Assembly (NCBI GenBank): GCA_018814305.1
Contig: JAHJAA010000022.1
Coordinates: 119,515-183,514, forward strand
Reading direction: 5' to 3'
From: Pseudomonadota bacterium
GTDB taxonomy: Bacteria; Desulfobacterota; Desulfobulbia; Desulfobulbales; JAGXFP01
DNA: 64,000 nt
Shown here: piece by piece, positions 61,885 through 64,000 of the stretch
How the letters are laid out: each line of letters opens with the position of its first letter
Numbering within the stretch: position 1 is the stretch's first letter
Made by a program: the position numbers and the translations under genes
The notes under the pieces: generated by a model
The model's input: only the letters and a program-made list of their open reading frames with translations
The model's database searches: none
Told to the model about the DNA's origin: nothing

Positions 61885-63642
61885 TCACCGACCAAGAAAT
61901 TTCCACAGATCGACAACCGGCACCGATTGCCCACCATTACCGGTCTGAGCAATGATCCGATGGTCGGCGATACTCCCGATCAAATGACGGCCATGGTCGC
62001 GCCATCTGAGCCATGAAACAAGCTTCCTGATAATATAAATCCCCCTGCCGGAATTTTTTTCAATATTTTCACCCACAGTGGGATCAACGACCTTTTCCGG
62101 ATCAAAACCCGCCCCCCGATCAATAACCTCGAAATTAAAATCATTGCCAAGGTGCCAGCGAACCAGAATATCTTGCCCCGAACGACCTCCATTGCCATGT
62201 CTCCAGGCATTGACCAGGGCCTCATTAACGGCCATACGCAGACTGATGGGATTTGCGGGAAAATCCTTTTCCTTCAAGAAACAAACCATCCGGTCCACCA
62301 CCTTTTCCACCTGACCGGGAAGTTCACTTTCATCAGCAGGACAGAAAACTTCCTCGACATAGTCAGCTCCTTCCAGCTCAAGCGCCAGAACTGAAATATC
62401 ATCGTCGGTATCATTATATTTGAAATCGCCGCCATCCCGATGGTGAATGGCATCCATCACCTTTTGGGCCAACAACGCCACCCTGATTCCGGGAGTCTCA
62501 GTGCAAATGGACCGGACCTGATCCGCCAACTCCTGATTGGTCAACGGGCGCTGGTTATGGCGGGTCGGCATGGCTGTCAGACCGTCTGTGAACAAGATGA
62601 TCCGGTCGCCCAATTTCAGCTTCACCTTATCACTCACAAAGACCTGGTCAGCCGTAACACAAAAGGGCAGGTTCGCCCCCGCATTGCCTCCAGCAGGGAT
62701 AAGGCGTACCCGATTATCGCGGATCAGGATCATAGGGGGATGACCGGCAGCGATGAATTTCAAAGTCAATGTTGTATGGTCAAGTTCGAGATTGATCCCA
62801 GTGAAAAAATCATCTTCAAGAAAAGAACCGCTGTTCACCACCGCATGATTAAGGAGGGTGGCCTGCCCCCCCGGGCCGGCATCCGGGTGTTGTCTAATAA
62901 TCGCATTATGGTAAAGATCACAGGCAATGCTCCTCAGCACACAATTAACTTTGTGCCCGGACTGATCCTTGAGGCTGACCACTGTACGGCGCCGACCATT
63001 ATGGGTAAAGGTACGAACCAGAAAATGATCCCCCCCCTGTTGATAACAGGGTTGGCTTATAACCTTGACAAAAAAGGTACGGCCATCAGCAAGGTCGATA
63101 TACCGTGGGATACTGCCATTAATCAAACGCAGCAGAGTGTGGGCCAGGTTGATGTCAATCTCCTGTTCACGCACTGTCTTTTCAAGCAGGAGATTCTGTC
63201 GGGCGAGGGACTCCCGGCTTTTTTTCAATTCAAGATGCGTGCGAACCCGCTCTCTGATCTCAGCCGACTCGTAGGGTTTGGGGACATAATCCACCGCCCC
63301 GGCTTGAAAAGCCCTCGCCACGCTATTGGGATCGGTGTTCCCGGTGAGAAAGATCACCGGAATCTCCCGACTTTCAGGCATGGACCGCAAGGCCTCACAG
63401 ACCGCAAACCCGTCCATTGCCGGCATATTGACATCAAGCAGAATAAGATCGGGGGAGACGCTCAGGGCAAGATCAATGGCAGTGCGGCCATCATTGGCGC
63501 AATACACCTCGCATTCAGTCAAAATCCTTGACAGAATTTCGGTCTGCAGGACCTCATCGTCTACCACCAAGACTTTTCCTGCACTGATCTTTTGCAATGG
63601 ATTGCGAGCTCCGCATGAAGAACAATTCAGCGTCCGGATCAT
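61885..63642 (-). CDS. Response regulator with SpoIIE-type phosphatase and RsbW-like kinase domains
   Basis: The protein has 585 residues. The N-terminus has a CSSC pair (residues 7-10), then an intact receiver (LVVDDEVLQTE, LILLDVNMPAMDG, DYVPKPYE), a coiled coil, and a PP2C/SpoIIE domain of about 230 residues with GGDHFLV, KDQSGHKVN, LFTDGLTAM and NDTDDDISVLAL, which keep the metal-binding Asp residues. Last comes a GHKL anti-sigma kinase domain with AVNEALVNAWRHGNGG, VIDRGAGFDPEKV and SGRGIYIIRKLVSW. A receiver controlling both a phosphatase and an opposing Ser kinase in one chain is a compact partner-switching module, with the STAS protein next door as substrate. There is no strong ribosome site before 63642. 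Confidence 0.88.
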   Translation of the reverse strand: MIRTLNCSSCGARNPLQKISAGKVLVVDDEVLQTEILSRILTECEVYCANDGRTAIDLALSVSPDLILLDVNMPAMDGFAVCEALRSMPESREIPVIFLTGNTDPNSVARAFQAGAVDYVPKPYESAEIRERVRTHLELKKSRESLARQNLLLEKTVREQEIDINLAHTLLRLINGSIPRYIDLADGRTFFVKVISQPCYQQGGDHFLVRTFTHNGRRRTVVSLKDQSGHKVNCVLRSIACDLYHNAIIRQHPDAGPGGQATLLNHAVVNSGSFLEDDFFTGINLELDHTTLTLKFIAAGHPPMILIRDNRVRLIPAGGNAGANLPFCVTADQVFVSDKVKLKLGDRIILFTDGLTAMPTRHNQRPLTNQELADQVRSICTETPGIRVALLAQKVMDAIHHRDGGDFKYNDTDDDISVLALELEGADYVEEVFCPADESELPGQVEKVVDRMVCFLKEKDFPANPISLRMAVNEALVNAWRHGNGGRSGQDILVRWHLGNDFNFEVIDRGAGFDPEKVVDPTVGENIEKNSGRGIYIIRKLVSWLRWRDHGRHLIGSIADHRIIAQTGNGGQSVPVVDLWKFLGR

Positions 63643-64000
63643 CTAAGAAACAATCCCAACTGACTTTTATCACCATACTACATTGTATTAGAGTCTCCAT
63701 ACCATAATCAAATACAAAATCACTCCTCCGGTTAATTCACGGCCTCCCATCTTTTCAATGGAACCTACCCCCCCTTTAAACCCCTCAAGAGATTATCAAA
63801 GGGACCAGTTTTTGACAGGAATCAAACCAATTATTTCATCCGTTTTTTGGGTCTTTTAGGTGTTTTGCTTCAGACGGAATCGGTAAATCCGAGGTCCATT
63901 GTTAGTTCACAAAGCATTCATTCCATGAACAGCCTTGTTTGATGTTTAATAGCTCTTTAGCTTGAGCCCCGCCGGAGGCAAGGGGCGGTTGTAAGCCGCT
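63643..64000. other. Gene-free window end
   Basis: 358 bp upstream of the partner-switch gene without a recognised gene. It must hold that gene's promoter. The last ~60 bp (GC-rich, with GCCCCGCC and GGGGCGG about 15 bp apart) differ in composition from the preceding AT-rich stretch and may be the border of another element. Nothing further can be said from this fragment. Confidence 0.35.

Noticed and set aside
62440..63531. Open frame of 363 codons opposite the partner-switch gene
   Set aside because: The minus-strand REC-SpoIIE-HATPase protein is intact; the plus-strand product has no domain.

Overview
The window reads as a chromosomal segment of an anaerobic, motile, respiratory bacterium of the former Deltaproteobacteria (Desulfobacterota or Desulfuromonadota). 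The reasons are: several multiheme c-type cytochromes, including two ten-heme OmcA/MtrC-family surface lipoproteins; a Tat-exported periplasmic nitrate reductase; DUF4388-roadblock signalling; a chemoreceptor with two-CW domains; a B12-binding/DUF4080 radical SAM protein; and many hybrid histidine kinases. No rRNA, tRNA, CRISPR array, phage gene or intact insertion sequence was found. The genus cannot be fixed from sequence alone.

Layout. 0-0.5 kb: 5' part of a TMTC-like membrane glycosyltransferase (minus). 0.95-15.4 kb: cell-surface and electron-transfer region. It holds an OmpA-tailed envelope protein, a pentaheme lipoprotein, a LOG-family fusion protein, two ten-heme OmcA/MtrC lipoproteins facing each other across terminators and a nested inverted repeat, a membrane-spanning XRE regulator with a small secreted partner, a tetraheme cytochrome c3, and a glycine-zipper protein. 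15.5-17.7 kb: Thr-rich lipoprotein and Smr-domain protein. 18.1-23.5 kb: TusA and DsrE2 sulfur-transfer-type proteins, two histidine kinases and a small unknown protein. 23.7-33.3 kb: a sensor kinase, a REC-DUF4388-roadblock regulator, then a nitrate-reductase operon (napD, napA, a tandem NapB-like tetraheme protein, a second tetraheme cytochrome, a Tat-exported ferredoxin and an NrfD-type membrane protein). 33.3-36.9 kb: housekeeping and accessory genes (DUF2007, cupin, M20 peptidase, HAD hydrolase, EamA protein, macro domain).

37.4-41.2 kb: a PhnD-like binding protein with a chemoreceptor, then a DUF1638-like fragment coupled to a decayed hybrid kinase. 41.7-46.0 kb: Cys-rich protein, small sulfite-reductase-like protein coupled to a Ste24-type protease, and a radical SAM protein. 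46.1-52.9 kb: ZU5-like lipoprotein, RND efflux pair and an RluA-type pseudouridine synthase. 53.0-59.7 kb: SBP-PAS hybrid kinase, zinc-ribbon protein, HD-GYP phosphodiesterase and PepD-like dipeptidase. 59.9-63.6 kb: a minus-strand set of two-CW chemoreceptor, STAS protein and REC-SpoIIE-HATPase partner-switch protein.

How it fits together: quinol electrons would reach NapA through the NrfD/ferredoxin/tetraheme module (which resembles Geobacter Cbc4, CbcSTU) rather than NapC or NapGH. The OmcA/MtrC, pentaheme and c3 cytochromes suggest electron transfer to the cell surface, although no MtrAB-like outer-membrane conduit is present in the window. The most unusual points are the nap/Cbc4-like hybrid operon with its duplicated NapB unit, and the regulator/secreted-protein pair at 12.9-14.3 kb that appears to share an extracytoplasmic domain.
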